DNA of 37,383 nt from JBCBSS01 sp039819065 (GTDB lineage Bacteria; Bacteroidota; Bacteroidia; Cytophagales; Cyclobacteriaceae): NCBI GenBank assembly GCA_039819065.1, contig JBCBSS010000075.1:1-37383 (forward strand), read 5' to 3'. Shown one piece after another: positions 17,942-27,611 of this stretch (position 1 is its first letter; the number at the start of each line of letters is the position of its first letter). The position numbers were made by a program, and so were the translations under genes. Below the pieces are notes generated by a model. The model saw only the letters and a list, made by a program, of their open reading frames with translations. It was not told the origin of the DNA and did not search any database.

Positions 17942-17989
17942 GGCCTTTTGGGGTTGTCAATAGACATGAAATGCCCAAAGGCCAACATC
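17942..17989 (+). terminator. Probable terminator after the oxidase accessory block
   Basis: GGCCTTTTGGG pairs with CCCAAAGGCC (17974-17983) across one bulged base, followed by AACATC and a short T stretch. It lies between the DUF983 gene and the kinase gene. The T run is weak, so attenuation of the kinase gene is an alternative reading. Confidence 0.5.
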
Positions 17990-18013
17990 TTTTACTTTAA
18001 TTGATCCAAAGAT

Positions 18014-21000
18014 TTGAAGTTCGTAAGAGAACACATTCTCGCTATACTATCAATCGCCTTTCTTGGACTAGGTGGCTTATTAACAACAGACGATGAAGCC
18101 GAGCGCGTAGACGCCTCAAAACTGGTTACAGATATTACAGCAAAACTAGAGCGCGAGATCCAGCTGGTTGAGAGTGAAATGAAACCAACGCTGGAACAGA
18201 TCAAAGGTGCGGATAAGGTAAATTTCAGTACGCTCAACAAGAACCTGAAATATCCATTTTTCCTGTATAAAAACGAACGACTTCATTATTGGTCGGATTA
18301 TCGATTCGTCCCGGAGTACCGCGAAGTTCGCGGAGACTACCAGCTGAAATTGATAGAATCGCCTCATGGGCATTTTATTGCCCGTAGATGGGAAGTCAAT
18401 GGAGAGGAGGCAGATGATAAGCTGGAGTTATTCTCCTTTATACCCCTCAGCCAAAAGCATAAGATCAGGAATAAGTACCTCGACGCCGGCTATAATCTTG
18501 AAATTCTACCGGCGGTTGAACTCACCATACACGCTTTCCCATTTGTCTCGGAGAATCAGGTTTGCATTAATGAAAGCAACTGTTTGTTTGCCTTAGATTT
18601 CAAAGGGACACTACTAGAAAGCAGCCAGGAAAAGAACCGGTTCAGCATTGCTCTATTTACGCTATCTCTGGTTTTCTTTCTTACTTATATGCTATGGAGT
18701 GTGCGGGCACTGGCGCTTAAGGGACATGTTATTTATGGGTTCGCCCTTTTGTTCACCGGGCTTTTGGCACTTCGGTATTTGATGGTGCGATTTGACTTTC
18801 CGGCAGGCATGGTGGATATGCCACTCTTTGATAGCAGGTACTATGCGTCATCTACTTACAATGCCTCTCTGGGGGATCTACTTATCAATGCTTTTATTGT
18901 ATTCCTGTTATGTTTCTACTTTTTCATCAATTACCACAGGTCGCACAGACTAGTGGCCTTTTTGGTGTCTAATAACCCTACCAAGTATATTCTGCCAGTA
19001 ATTTTGATAGGCCTTGGTCTTACCGGATTATTGTATTTTTTCCTGTTCTTCAAAACCATCTACCACAACTCGCAAATAGTGCTGGATATCACCAGTTCAA
19101 TTAGGTTTGATCACCTTAGAATTGTCACTTTCACTATTTTTCTACTCAATTCCATAAGCATTTTCCTCCTCTTCCATGTCATAGCCAGGGTGGTCTATAA
19201 GACTTGTGATGGTGCTTATGTGCGTATGGCTATACTGTTTCTGATCACTGCTGTTATTTTTACTATCATTAGTATTATAGAAAGGCAGGATTTTGTGTTT
19301 GTGCTGGTGCTGGCACTGTTATACTTCTTTGTATTGTACACCTTAAAACTATCTCACTACCTATCGCGGTTTCGCTATATTTCATTTATATACCTTTTCC
19401 TGGGCGCATTCAGTAGCTCCTTAATGGGCGCATGGTCGATCTATTTTCTAGAAGGAGAACGTGTGTTGAAAAACAAAGTAGCCTTCGCCAATCAGTTCTT
19501 TATTGAAAGGGATGACTTCGCTGAATTTCTACTATCTGAAGCCATTCAAAAGATAGAAAGTGATGGGTTTATCAAGAGTAGAATGACCAGCATGTTCAGG
19601 TCTAAGGATGTGATAGAACAGAAACTCAGGCAGATATATCTGAATAACTACTTCAGCAAATACGATATAAACATAGACATCTACAACGCCAACGGCGATC
19701 CCTTTAAAGTACAAGAAAGTAGTTTAGACTATAATAGCGTTAAAGCACAATATGCATTACCCCGCTATTCTACTTCTTACGATGGTCTGTACTTTGTCAG
19801 TAATGTCGATGCCGGCCTTTCCAAAAGGTATTTGGCTTTCATAGAAATCGAGCGCTTCGGCGTTGTATCAGGGCATATACTGATCGACCTTCAACTCAAA
19901 AAGAATATTCCACAGAGTGTTTATCCTGAGCTTTTGATTGATGATAGTTTTCAACGGCCGTATCAGGGTGATAATTATAACTATGCCGTCTTTGTTAATG
20001 AGAAGGTGATCTACAGCTCGGGTGACTACAACTATAAGCGGAGTTTCGATAAGGCACTGCTGCAACAGGAAAAGCTATTTAAGGAAGGTATCGCAGATGA
20101 AGGTTACGAACACGTTGCCATAGCAGATGAGCAACGGATTATTGTCATTAGCTCTGAAAGCTACACCTTCGGCTATATGCTGTCGAATTTCTCTTTCCTG
20201 TTTATGATCCAGGTATTCGTGGTGGTGATTATTCTTAGTGCTTTATCTCTCTACTATTTCGTCAAGAATAGAACGCTCAATTATGCGGCTAAAATCCAGC
20301 TATATCTAAACCTGGCCTTTTTCCTTCCTCTGTTGGTGGTGAGCCTCACGACATTAGGATTGATCAACTCTTCTTCCAAGCGACAACTGAGAGGGAATTA
20401 TTTAAGAAAGGCAACTAATGTCGCTAACAACCTGTCTAAGGGTTTGAACAGTTACTTGACTTCCCCTCAAGCAGAGGTTGAAGATCGGCAGGATGACTTT
20501 GCACGTCAGCTGGCCAGTATGTCTGAATTTGAGCGTGTAGATATCAACATATTTGATCTGGATGGGCACTTGATTGATACTAGCCAGCCATTGATTTACG
20601 AAAATGACCTGCTGTCCAACTATATAAACCCAGAAGCCTTTGCCTATATCAAAGAGCAAGACCAGGGGCGCATCATTACCAATGAATCAGTCGGTGAACT
20701 GAACTACAATTCTACCTATGTAGAGATGCGTGGGGATGCGGATCAGCTCATTGGCGTATTGAGTATTCCGTTTTTTGAATATGAGAAACGACTGGAAACA
20801 CAGCAAATTGACGTGTTATCGACAATCATGAACGTTTTCACGGTTATTTTTATCATATTTTTAATTGTCTCCTATTTTGTGTCCAAATGGCTGACTTTCC
20901 CTTTGAGGTTTATTACGCAGAAGTTGCGGAAGACAACACTGGCTGAATTTAATGAACCGCTTAATTGGGATTCTGCCGATGAGATAGGTCTCATGGTTGG

Positions 21001-21733
21001 TGAATATAACCGTATGGTCAATAACCTTGAGCAAAGTAAAAGGGCGCTGGCTAAGAGCGAGAAGGAAAGCGCCTGGAGGGAAATGGCACAACAAGTGGCC
21101 CATGAGATCAAAAATCCGCTTACGCCGATGAAACTGACATTGCAACAGTTGGATAGAATGCTTAGAGATAGAAGTGAGAATGGTGAGAATCTGGCTACTA
21201 AACCAATCAATACGCTACTTCATCAGATCGAGACGCTTGATGGTATAGCTACTTCTTTCAGTTCTTTTGCTAAGATGCCGATCCCGGAAAACGAGCGTTT
21301 CGAACTGGTAAGCCTGGTCAAAAAGACCGTTAATTTGCATAATAATACCGTCAGTGCACCGATCAAAACGGATATTGAAAGAAGCAAAGTCTATGTGAGA
21401 GGGGACGAGAAACTGACTGGCAGAATTCTTTCTAACCTCATTATCAACGCCTATCAATCGGAAGAGGAAAACAAAGCGTTACAAATCGATCTTATACTTT
21501 CAGTCACTGCCAATAGGAAAGTGCTGATCGAGGTACGCGATAATGGCTGTGGTATTGATGAAGAACATCGGAATAAGGTGTTTATTCCACAGTTCAGCAC
21601 CAAAGATACCGGGTCTGGCATTGGGTTGGCCATTGCAAAGCATGGCATAGAGCACGCAGGGGGAAAAATCTGGTTTGAAACAGAAACCGGAGAAGGTACC
21701 TCATTTTTTGTAGAGTTGCCGTTAGTAGATTAA
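18014..21733 (+). CDS. Large multi-transmembrane NtrY-like sensor histidine kinase
   Basis: 1239 residues. A TTG start is chosen because an in-frame TGA lies 12 bases upstream and the TTG begins a good membrane anchor (FVREHILAILSIAFLGLGGLL). Layout: anchor, extracytoplasmic region to about residue 210, a block of about seven helices (about 212-480), a second extracytoplasmic domain (about 480-715), two helices (about 720-780), a third extracytoplasmic domain (about 780-935), a helix (about 938-955) and HAMP. The kinase core follows: H-box with QQVAHEIKNPLTPMKL (His1030), N-box NLIINAYQ, G1 EVRDNGCGID, and G2 GSGIGLAIAKHGIEHAGG. The QVAHEIKNPLTPMKL form is typical of NtrY-type kinases. No response regulator lies next to it. 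The stop overlaps the start of the following outer-membrane gene. Confidence 0.93.
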   Translation: MKFVREHILAILSIAFLGLGGLLTTDDEAERVDASKLVTDITAKLEREIQLVESEMKPTLEQIKGADKVNFSTLNKNLKYPFFLYKNERLHYWSDYRFVPEYREVRGDYQLKLIESPHGHFIARRWEVNGEEADDKLELFSFIPLSQKHKIRNKYLDAGYNLEILPAVELTIHAFPFVSENQVCINESNCLFALDFKGTLLESSQEKNRFSIALFTLSLVFFLTYMLWSVRALALKGHVIYGFALLFTGLLALRYLMVRFDFPAGMVDMPLFDSRYYASSTYNASLGDLLINAFIVFLLCFYFFINYHRSHRLVAFLVSNNPTKYILPVILIGLGLTGLLYFFLFFKTIYHNSQIVLDITSSIRFDHLRIVTFTIFLLNSISIFLLFHVIARVVYKTCDGAYVRMAILFLITAVIFTIISIIERQDFVFVLVLALLYFFVLYTLKLSHYLSRFRYISFIYLFLGAFSSSLMGAWSIYFLEGERVLKNKVAFANQFFIERDDFAEFLLSEAIQKIESDGFIKSRMTSMFRSKDVIEQKLRQIYLNNYFSKYDINIDIYNANGDPFKVQESSLDYNSVKAQYALPRYSTSYDGLYFVSNVDAGLSKRYLAFIEIERFGVVSGHILIDLQLKKNIPQSVYPELLIDDSFQRPYQGDNYNYAVFVNEKVIYSSGDYNYKRSFDKALLQQEKLFKEGIADEGYEHVAIADEQRIIVISSESYTFGYMLSNFSFLFMIQVFVVVIILSALSLYYFVKNRTLNYAAKIQLYLNLAFFLPLLVVSLTTLGLINSSSKRQLRGNYLRKATNVANNLSKGLNSYLTSPQAEVEDRQDDFARQLASMSEFERVDINIFDLDGHLIDTSQPLIYENDLLSNYINPEAFAYIKEQDQGRIITNESVGELNYNSTYVEMRGDADQLIGVLSIPFFEYEKRLETQQIDVLSTIMNVFTVIFIIFLIVSYFVSKWLTFPLRFITQKLRKTTLAEFNEPLNWDSADEIGLMVGEYNRMVNNLEQSKRALAKSEKESAWREMAQQVAHEIKNPLTPMKLTLQQLDRMLRDRSENGENLATKPINTLLHQIETLDGIATSFSSFAKMPIPENERFELVSLVKKTVNLHNNTVSAPIKTDIERSKVYVRGDEKLTGRILSNLIINAYQSEEENKALQIDLILSVTANRKVLIEVRDNGCGIDEEHRNKVFIPQFSTKDTGSGIGLAIAKHGIEHAGGKIWFETETGEGTSFFVELPLVD

Positions 21734-24700
21734 TGCATAAGAAATTACTATTTCTAACCTTATGTACAACACTCTTTGTTACTGATTCATTAGCACAAAC
21801 TTCCAACAGTAGGTGCAAGTGGGTGAAGGACTTCGATCGTAATTTGTTGATTGACAGCCTCTCAGTAGTGCCCGGGTCAATCAAAATAGAAGCGGTTGAC
21901 GGTGTCAGTGTCAGTTTTGAGTATTTCATCAATTCCGGTGAGATCATAGTGCACCCTTCTTCCAGCCTTGACTCAGTGCAAGTCTGCTACAAGGTTTTTC
22001 CCTATGCCTTTCACAAGGAGTACTACAACCGTAGCCTTGACCAATACGATTCTAATGCCGTTTTCAAGGATTTGCGACTGAAGGATAAACAGGTATTGTT
22101 ACAACAAAGAGATGAATTATTCACGACTGAAGACCTGAGTAAAAGCGGTAGCATTAGCAGAGGTATATCTTTTGGTAATACACAAAGCGCGGTTGTCAAT
22201 TCTACCCTTAACCTTAACCTGGACGGAAAACTAACCGATGACCTCAATATCCGCGCTGCTATTACGGACCAGAATATACCTTTTGAGCCAGAAGGAAATA
22301 CCCAGCAACTGCAGGAATTGGATAACGTATTTATACAGTTGTACAACGACAACTTTTCGCTAACCGGTGGTGATGTGGTGCTTCAGAACAAAGAATCCTA
22401 TTTTCTGAAATACTATAAAAACGTGCAAGGAGGGAAGGCAGAAGTGAAATATAATGTTGGTGATAGCTCAGAAGCCGTTACCAGTTTAGGCATATCTGTG
22501 GCCAAGGGACGATTCGCTTCGATTTTTCTGGATGTCGAGGAAGGCGTATTGGGGCCATACCAAATACCAGGGCCTAACGGAGAGAATTTTATTATCATTC
22601 TGGCTAATTCTGAAAGGGTCTTTCTGGATGGAAAAAGACTAACCAGAGGCTTTAATCATGACTATGTAATTGATTACAACCAGGGTGAAATCACCTTCAC
22701 CAATAATATTCTGGTCACACAGTTTTCAAGGATTAGAATTGATTATGAGTTTTCAGATCAAAACTATAGCCGCACCATCACCGCAGCCAGTCACTACCAG
22801 AACGCGGGAAAGGTTGACTTCTTTCTCAACGCGTATAGCGAAAGAGATAACCCCAACAGACCTCTATTATTCGACCTGACCAATGACCAGCGTCAATTGT
22901 TGAGTGAAGTAGGTGATGCCACTGACCTTGCTGTCATTCCCAGTGTGGATAGCATAGCATTTGATCCTAACCTCGTACTTTACGAGCGAGTGGATACAGT
23001 CGATTTAGATGGCAGGAGCCAGAGCATATTCGTTTTTTCTGCCGATCCCGAGGCAGCATCTTTCAACCTCACTTTTTCGAATGTGGGGCAGGGCAATGGT
23101 AATTATATCCAAGCCAATAGCATAGCCAATGGACGTGTATTCGAATGGGTGTCACCCATTGATGGTGTGCCACAAGGTAGCTTTGAGCCGGTTGTGGCGC
23201 TACCACCGCCTAATGAAAAACGCATGTTCAACTTTGGCGTGGCCTACCAGGCCACGGAATATGACAGGTTCTTTGGAGAACTGGCACTGACCAATCAGGA
23301 TGTGAACTTGCTATCTCCCATTGATGACGAGAATAACGATGGAGCGGCTTTTAAGATCGGCTATGAAAGCAGAAATCGTCCCATTGATCTGCTGAAAGGC
23401 TATAAGCTTAGTGCCTTTGCCGATGTAGAATTGGATAATGAAGACTTTGTTCCAATCGACCGATTTCGCTATATAGAATTTGATCGTGACTGGAGCTTTG
23501 ACCCGACCATACAGACGGAGCGCTTTAGTGATAACATCATTAATGTTGGATTGGGGCTCACGAAAGACAGTAATCATAAACTCAACTATAAGCTGGTGAG
23601 AAGGAAGCGGGGAGATCAGATTGATGGCTACCAGCACTATGCGAATATTGCCCATGATTTTGGCAAGCTACGTTGGAGGACTGATCTTTTCGTATTGAGG
23701 AATGACCAATCCACTTTGAGGTCTGACTGGGCGCGATATAATAGTGACATCTCATTTCAGAACAAGACACTTATACCTGGCTATATCTACAGGCTGGATC
23801 GCAATGAAGTATTTGTTTCCGCCAGTGATTCTGTGATTTCGACTGCCATGAATTTTGAAGAACACCTGTTCTACATAAAAAGCGCCCCTAAAAATAAAAC
23901 GCAACTTGAACTCAATTATAGCCTGAGGGAAGACCGGTTGCCGTTTGAGGGTGAATTGAGAGATAACAACCAGGCCAGAACGGCCAATTTGATCGTTAGG
24001 AAAGCTTCCGATAATGGAGGACAATTGAATGTGATTTTCACCTACCGTAATCTTGAAAACCTGAACACCCCGGATAACCCTAATGACGAAACCGTTTCGG
24101 GGCGGGTGGATTGGGTGGCTAACCTATTGGATCGGCATATTAAAACTGAACTGAACTATTCCGTTTCGAACAGTCGCGAGATAAGACGTGAATTTGTGTT
24201 TATTCGGGTTCCGGCAGGAGAAGGAACGCATACATGGAGGGATCAAAATGAAAACGGCGTTCAGGAATTGAATGAGTTCTTTCTGGCCATTAACCCTGAT
24301 GAAAGAAACTTCGCCAAGATCTTTGTGCCTACCAGTACTTTCATTTCTGCCTTTGACAACATCTTCAATTTCAGGATCAATATACTGGCACCAAGAAAGT
24401 GGCGGTCTGCGGATGGGCTTAAAAAGCTCATTTCGAAGTTTTCCAATAACACCAGCTGGACGGCCAATAACAAAATCACGGATGACAATTTGAGCAGCCG
24501 TTTTCTTTCATTCGTAAAACAACTGCCAGATGCTGATGTGCTGTCAACACGTGGTGCTGTACGTTCCACACTTTTTTTCAATCGGGGAAATCCTAAATAC
24601 GGCTTTGACCTTTCTTACCAGAATACGCAGCGCAAGCAACTGCTAACCAATGGCTTTGAGACCATAGAGAATGAAGAATTCAATTTCAATACCCGACTCA

Positions 24701-25197
24701 ATATCGGCAGGCTGTATAATTTCAGGCTACAAACACAAAAGGGAATGAGGGTGGCTAGCTCCGATTTTCTTACGGGAAGAAACTTCGCTATTGATAACTA
24801 CCGAGTACAACCAGAGCTTTCCTGGCAGCCCAAACGAAACTTGAGATTGACAGGCAAGTACGCCTATACTGATAAGCGCAATAATTTAAGTGCAGAAGCT
24901 ACAGAGAATGCCATCTATAATGAAATCATCACTGAGTTGCGCGCTACCAAAGCCTCAAGCTACACCCTTTCCGCTACCTTTAGAATTATCAATATTGCTT
25001 TTGAAGGTGAGGAAAATACACCCCTCGGCTATGAACTACTTAATGGGTTAAGACCGGGCCAGAATGCCACTTGGGGCATTAACTTTCAGCAAAAACTGGC
25101 CAGCGGTTTACAGATCAGCTTGAGTTATGATGGGCGCAAATCAGAACAGTCTGAGGTAGTCCATTTGGGGAGAATGCAAGTCAGCGCTTTATTCTAG
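21733..25197 (+). CDS. Large probable outer-membrane beta-barrel protein
   Basis: 1154 residues with a signal peptide (MHKKLLFLTLCTTLFVTDSLAQ). It starts within the TAATG that ends the kinase gene, so translation is probably coupled. The sequence is rich in alternating polar and hydrophobic strands and ends in Phe (GRMQVSALF), a usual outer-membrane barrel signature. A conserved N-terminal module reads SISRGISFGNTQSAVVNSTL, then AAITDQNIPFEPEGNTQQLQ, then GGDVVLQNKESYF, and later DYVIDYNQGEITFTNN. From memory this resembles segments of large Bacteroidota surface proteins such as the SprA type, but this protein is only half that length. No specific function is claimed. Confidence 0.82.
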   Translation: MHKKLLFLTLCTTLFVTDSLAQTSNSRCKWVKDFDRNLLIDSLSVVPGSIKIEAVDGVSVSFEYFINSGEIIVHPSSSLDSVQVCYKVFPYAFHKEYYNRSLDQYDSNAVFKDLRLKDKQVLLQQRDELFTTEDLSKSGSISRGISFGNTQSAVVNSTLNLNLDGKLTDDLNIRAAITDQNIPFEPEGNTQQLQELDNVFIQLYNDNFSLTGGDVVLQNKESYFLKYYKNVQGGKAEVKYNVGDSSEAVTSLGISVAKGRFASIFLDVEEGVLGPYQIPGPNGENFIIILANSERVFLDGKRLTRGFNHDYVIDYNQGEITFTNNILVTQFSRIRIDYEFSDQNYSRTITAASHYQNAGKVDFFLNAYSERDNPNRPLLFDLTNDQRQLLSEVGDATDLAVIPSVDSIAFDPNLVLYERVDTVDLDGRSQSIFVFSADPEAASFNLTFSNVGQGNGNYIQANSIANGRVFEWVSPIDGVPQGSFEPVVALPPPNEKRMFNFGVAYQATEYDRFFGELALTNQDVNLLSPIDDENNDGAAFKIGYESRNRPIDLLKGYKLSAFADVELDNEDFVPIDRFRYIEFDRDWSFDPTIQTERFSDNIINVGLGLTKDSNHKLNYKLVRRKRGDQIDGYQHYANIAHDFGKLRWRTDLFVLRNDQSTLRSDWARYNSDISFQNKTLIPGYIYRLDRNEVFVSASDSVISTAMNFEEHLFYIKSAPKNKTQLELNYSLREDRLPFEGELRDNNQARTANLIVRKASDNGGQLNVIFTYRNLENLNTPDNPNDETVSGRVDWVANLLDRHIKTELNYSVSNSREIRREFVFIRVPAGEGTHTWRDQNENGVQELNEFFLAINPDERNFAKIFVPTSTFISAFDNIFNFRINILAPRKWRSADGLKKLISKFSNNTSWTANNKITDDNLSSRFLSFVKQLPDADVLSTRGAVRSTLFFNRGNPKYGFDLSYQNTQRKQLLTNGFETIENEEFNFNTRLNIGRLYNFRLQTQKGMRVASSDFLTGRNFAIDNYRVQPELSWQPKRNLRLTGKYAYTDKRNNLSAEATENAIYNEIITELRATKASSYTLSATFRIINIAFEGEENTPLGYELLNGLRPGQNATWGINFQQKLASGLQISLSYDGRKSEQSEVVHLGRMQVSALF

Positions 25198-25234
25198 GTG
25201 AGTAAAACCTTTCGGCTTTCAGGTGAACAGTTGT

Positions 25235-25264
25235 TTTGATATGTTGACAAAAGTAGTAGTTTTG
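25235..25264 (+). promoter_or_regulatory. Putative promoter of the lipoprotein gene
   Basis: TTTG at 25235-25238, an 18-nt spacer, and TAGTTTTG at 25257-25264 (full match to TAnnTTTG). The predicted transcript start is close to 25270, immediately before a strong hairpin. Confidence 0.5.
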
Positions 25265-25272
25265 TCGATAGA

Positions 25273-25295
25273 TCCTACGTTAACTAAACGTAGGA
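25273..25295 (+). repeat. Perfect 9-bp inverted repeat in the lipoprotein gene leader
   Basis: TCCTACGTT and AACGTAGGA flank a five-base AACTA. Placed at the predicted 5' end of the transcript, it could be an mRNA-stabilising hairpin or a protein-binding operator. Confidence 0.65.
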
Positions 25296-25336
25296 ATCTT
25301 TAATCATTAACAACCTAACAACTTAATTCAAGATTT

Positions 25337-25858
25337 ATGAAACTTACCAAGTTCTTTTTGCCAATTATATTGGCAGTACTATTCTTTTCATGCTCGGAAG
25401 ATGATCCTACGCCAGCCGGTGAAGGTATTCCAGGTACATGGAACCTTACCGGTATAGAATACACCGGTTCTAATACAGTTTCCGTGTTAGGTATTCCCGT
25501 TACTACCATCCCATTTACCGGGACCGGGCGTGACCTTGATTTGGAAATACAATTCGTAGAAGATACCAATGAATTCGAGGCTTCAGGGACTTACTCCATT
25601 GACTTAGCGTATGAAATAGAAGGAACGCCTCTTTCGTATACTTTAGAAGACCAAGAGTTCATCGCACCAGGTACATGGGTACAAGACGGTGATATTATCA
25701 CCATCAGCTCTCCCGGACAGTTCGATCAGGAATTGCGTGTGGTAGAAATGACAGAGAACACGGTTGTCATGGCTTGGGACTTTGAAGAGTCGTTTAATCA
25801 GCAAGGCACAATCAATGCGGTTACCCTGAACGGAACCTATACGTTCGAGAGAAAGTAA
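25337..25858 (+). CDS. Lipocalin-like lipoprotein of unknown function
   Basis: 173 residues with a lipoprotein signal: MKLTKFFLPIILAVLFFSC, the lipid-bearing Cys19 being followed by SEDDPTP, a flexible acidic linker typical of Bacteroidota surface lipoproteins. The mature part begins with IPGTWNLTGIEY, the G-x-W opening of lipocalin-like domains in this phylum. Further strand-rich segments follow (DLDLEIQFVED, EFEASGTYSID, GTWVQDGDIITIS) and the end is TLNGTYTFERK. A lipocalin-like barrel (small-molecule binding) is likely but the ligand is unknown. It has its own promoter-like motif and a terminator. Confidence 0.8.
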   Translation: MKLTKFFLPIILAVLFFSCSEDDPTPAGEGIPGTWNLTGIEYTGSNTVSVLGIPVTTIPFTGTGRDLDLEIQFVEDTNEFEASGTYSIDLAYEIEGTPLSYTLEDQEFIAPGTWVQDGDIITISSPGQFDQELRVVEMTENTVVMAWDFEESFNQQGTINAVTLNGTYTFERK

Positions 25859-25879
25859 TCCGTAGTATTTTATAAAAGC

Positions 25880-25917
25880 AAAAAGGTGCCGTTTCTATTG
25901 AGACGGCACCTTTTTCT
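25880..25917. terminator. Bidirectional intrinsic terminator
   Basis: AAAAGGTGCCGT (25881-25892) pairs with ACGGCACCTTTT (25903-25914) around a ten-base loop, with A and T runs on the two sides. It separates the lipoprotein gene from the convergent minus-strand gene and can serve both. Confidence 0.9.
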
Positions 25918-25936
25918 TCTACTAAAGTGTTAATCA

Positions 25937-26536
25937 TTAGTCCTTTAGCTGAATTTTGAAATTTCCACCGGAAAACGATGACAAGCCGATCAAACCGTAA
26001 GCTGTTTCTCCGTCTGCAATCTGTTTGTCAAGAATATTATTGGTACTAAGCTCCATCAGCAGTTGTTTGTTGGCCGACCCAGCGATCCCTAAATTGATCA
26101 AGCCAATACCAAAACCAACTGGTAGAGGAGTGCTTGAACAATCCCCGTTATCACAATTGTTAATGAATACCCATAAGAGACCCCACAATAAGTATAAAGG
26201 AGCAGGTTGTTTAATTTGTTGTTGGGTGACTTGAGGGTCTAAGGGGAACACACGTTGACTCCCAAGATAAAACTCCATGTCATCCCTTGGGTAAATTGTT
26301 TTGCCTGTGTTATTTTCAATCTTAACCGCGATAACCTGAACACCTTTTTTCTTCGCCTTCTTAACATACTTTTTGTTTCCTGCTTCTGCTAGCACATCAT
26401 AGCGATAAGAATAATTAAAGCTATCGTTATTACTACTTTGTTCATAACTCAAGTTAGTGGGTGTGATAGGTTTGTAAGAAGCTGCACAAGAGCATAATAC
26501 GGCACATAGACAGACAATACTGAATGTTTTTCTCAT
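25937..26536 (-). CDS. Predicted lipoprotein of unknown function
   Basis: 199 residues. The N-terminus, MRKTFSIVCLCAVLCSCAAS, is a lipoprotein signal with Cys15 or Cys17 as the lipidation site. A later hydrophobic segment (APLYLLWGLLWVFI) and GFGIGLINLGIAG suggest a membrane-associated or glycine-rich hairpin. The segment QVIAVKIENNTGKTIYPRDDMEFYLG looks like an immunoglobulin-like beta strand region. I do not recognise a family. It converges on the lipocalin-like gene and shares its terminator. Confidence 0.75.
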   Translation of the reverse strand: MRKTFSIVCLCAVLCSCAASYKPITPTNLSYEQSSNNDSFNYSYRYDVLAEAGNKKYVKKAKKKGVQVIAVKIENNTGKTIYPRDDMEFYLGSQRVFPLDPQVTQQQIKQPAPLYLLWGLLWVFINNCDNGDCSSTPLPVGFGIGLINLGIAGSANKQLLMELSTNNILDKQIADGETAYGLIGLSSFSGGNFKIQLKD

Positions 26537-26599
26537 TTGTGATTAGGGTTAGAAATAAAACTAGATTGACTTCACACTCTATCTATAGAATGCAAGTGC

Positions 26600-26607
26600 C
26601 AAATGTA
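26600..26607 (-). promoter_or_regulatory. Putative -7 element for the minus-strand lipoprotein gene
   Basis: On the minus strand this reads TACATTTG, a full TAnnTTTG match, with only a weak TTTT at -33. The predicted start is about 55 bases upstream of the ATG. Confidence 0.35.
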
Positions 26608-26685
26608 GTTTTTAGAAGGCTAAGTTAAAAGTGAAGTCTATAGTTTTACGGTTGATCTTATCGCCTATTCGAGATCGTAAGTGAC

Positions 26686-27396
26686 TCACCTGGCCGGTTG
26701 AAGTTCGAACTGAAATGTGTTGTCAATGTTCACCAGTAAATTGGCACTGTGTTCTGGTATGTGGAGATTGACCTTCTTAGAGCTACCTGCTCCAAAAAAA
26801 TCATAAAGATTAATAGTCTGCTTCAAGTTAGCACTTCGCCCTTCGAGGTGGCCGGTAACCTGAAATACTACTGTACCGAGGTAAAGCTGATCTAATTTAA
26901 TGAAGTTATTGTTTTGCGTCACGCGGTAATAACCACCGGTTTGATCTGTGTAATTACCAGCTATGTTGATAATCTTAGCCTGGTTTGCTTGCTCAGCATG
27001 CTTCATCTCCTCTTCCAGGCGATCCAGTATGTCATCGTCTGTTTCAGATGCTGCCGAAGTCTGCTCGTTGGTTTTGGAAGGTTGCTCTACGAACTCGGTA
27101 TCATCACCCACAGGAATGGGCTTATCATTTCGGGAGTCACTTTCTAACTTAGATATTTTTTGCAAGAGCCCGGCTTTTTCTCGCAGCAGTTCTACCTCAC
27201 GTTCGGTCAGTTGATTGCGTTGCTCTTTGCTGGTATCAAAATAGGGCCAGGCGACTAATACCAAGCCTAGTAGGCCCAGCAATATTTGCCTTCCCTTTTG
27301 GTGAATCAATGGAATATCAACACCAAAAGCCTTAAGGCCTCCGCCAACAATACCAGCAGCCAGGAAAACTACACCTACCTTTTGTATGTCATCCAT
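26686..27396 (-). CDS. Membrane-anchored coiled-coil protein of unknown function
   Basis: 236 residues. Two hydrophobic segments near the N-terminus (VGVVFLAAGIVGGGL and ILLGLLGLVLVAWPYF) are followed by a charged coiled coil (QRNQLTEREVELLREKAGLLQ...KLESD). A low-complexity acidic linker follows (about residues 95-140), and then a C-terminal beta-rich domain starting at about 148 (IAGNYTDQTGGYYRVTQNNN). This last domain has a G-N/Y and GGYYRVTQ pattern resembling small lipocalin-like folds. I do not assign a family. The gene is divergent from the TPR gene, with a palindrome between them. Confidence 0.7.
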   Translation of the reverse strand: MDDIQKVGVVFLAAGIVGGGLKAFGVDIPLIHQKGRQILLGLLGLVLVAWPYFDTSKEQRNQLTEREVELLREKAGLLQKISKLESDSRNDKPIPVGDDTEFVEQPSKTNEQTSAASETDDDILDRLEEEMKHAEQANQAKIINIAGNYTDQTGGYYRVTQNNNFIKLDQLYLGTVVFQVTGHLEGRSANLKQTINLYDFFGAGSSKKVNLHIPEHSANLLVNIDNTFQFELQPAR

Positions 27397-27438
27397 GGTT
27401 TTACAATTGAGTTGATTTCTTGCTCTATTGATATATTA

Positions 27439-27454
27439 CCACTATAGATAGTGG
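27439..27454. repeat. 16-bp palindrome in a divergent intergenic region
   Basis: CCACTAT and ATAGTGG flank AG with no mismatch, between the coiled-coil gene and the TPR gene. It has the size and symmetry of an operator for a dimeric regulator. Confidence 0.5.
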
Positions 27455-27578
27455 GCCATAGTCTCTCTTAATGACTAAGAATTCTTGAGGTAAGCTTATA
27501 CAATTAAAGAAAATATGAGGTGAATGTAAAATCATCGTAACATAATTTGGGCCTACAACATGGCTTCAATAACCAGAA

Positions 27579-27608
27579 TTGGCTATTTGTTGAATAAGAC
27601 TACCTTTG
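27579..27608 (+). promoter_or_regulatory. Putative promoter of the TPR protein gene
   Basis: TTG at 27579-27581, a 19-nt spacer, and TACCTTTG at 27601-27608 (full match). The motif ends three bases before the favoured ATG at 27612, so the transcript would have almost no leader. Confidence 0.4.
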
Positions 27609-27611
27609 TTT

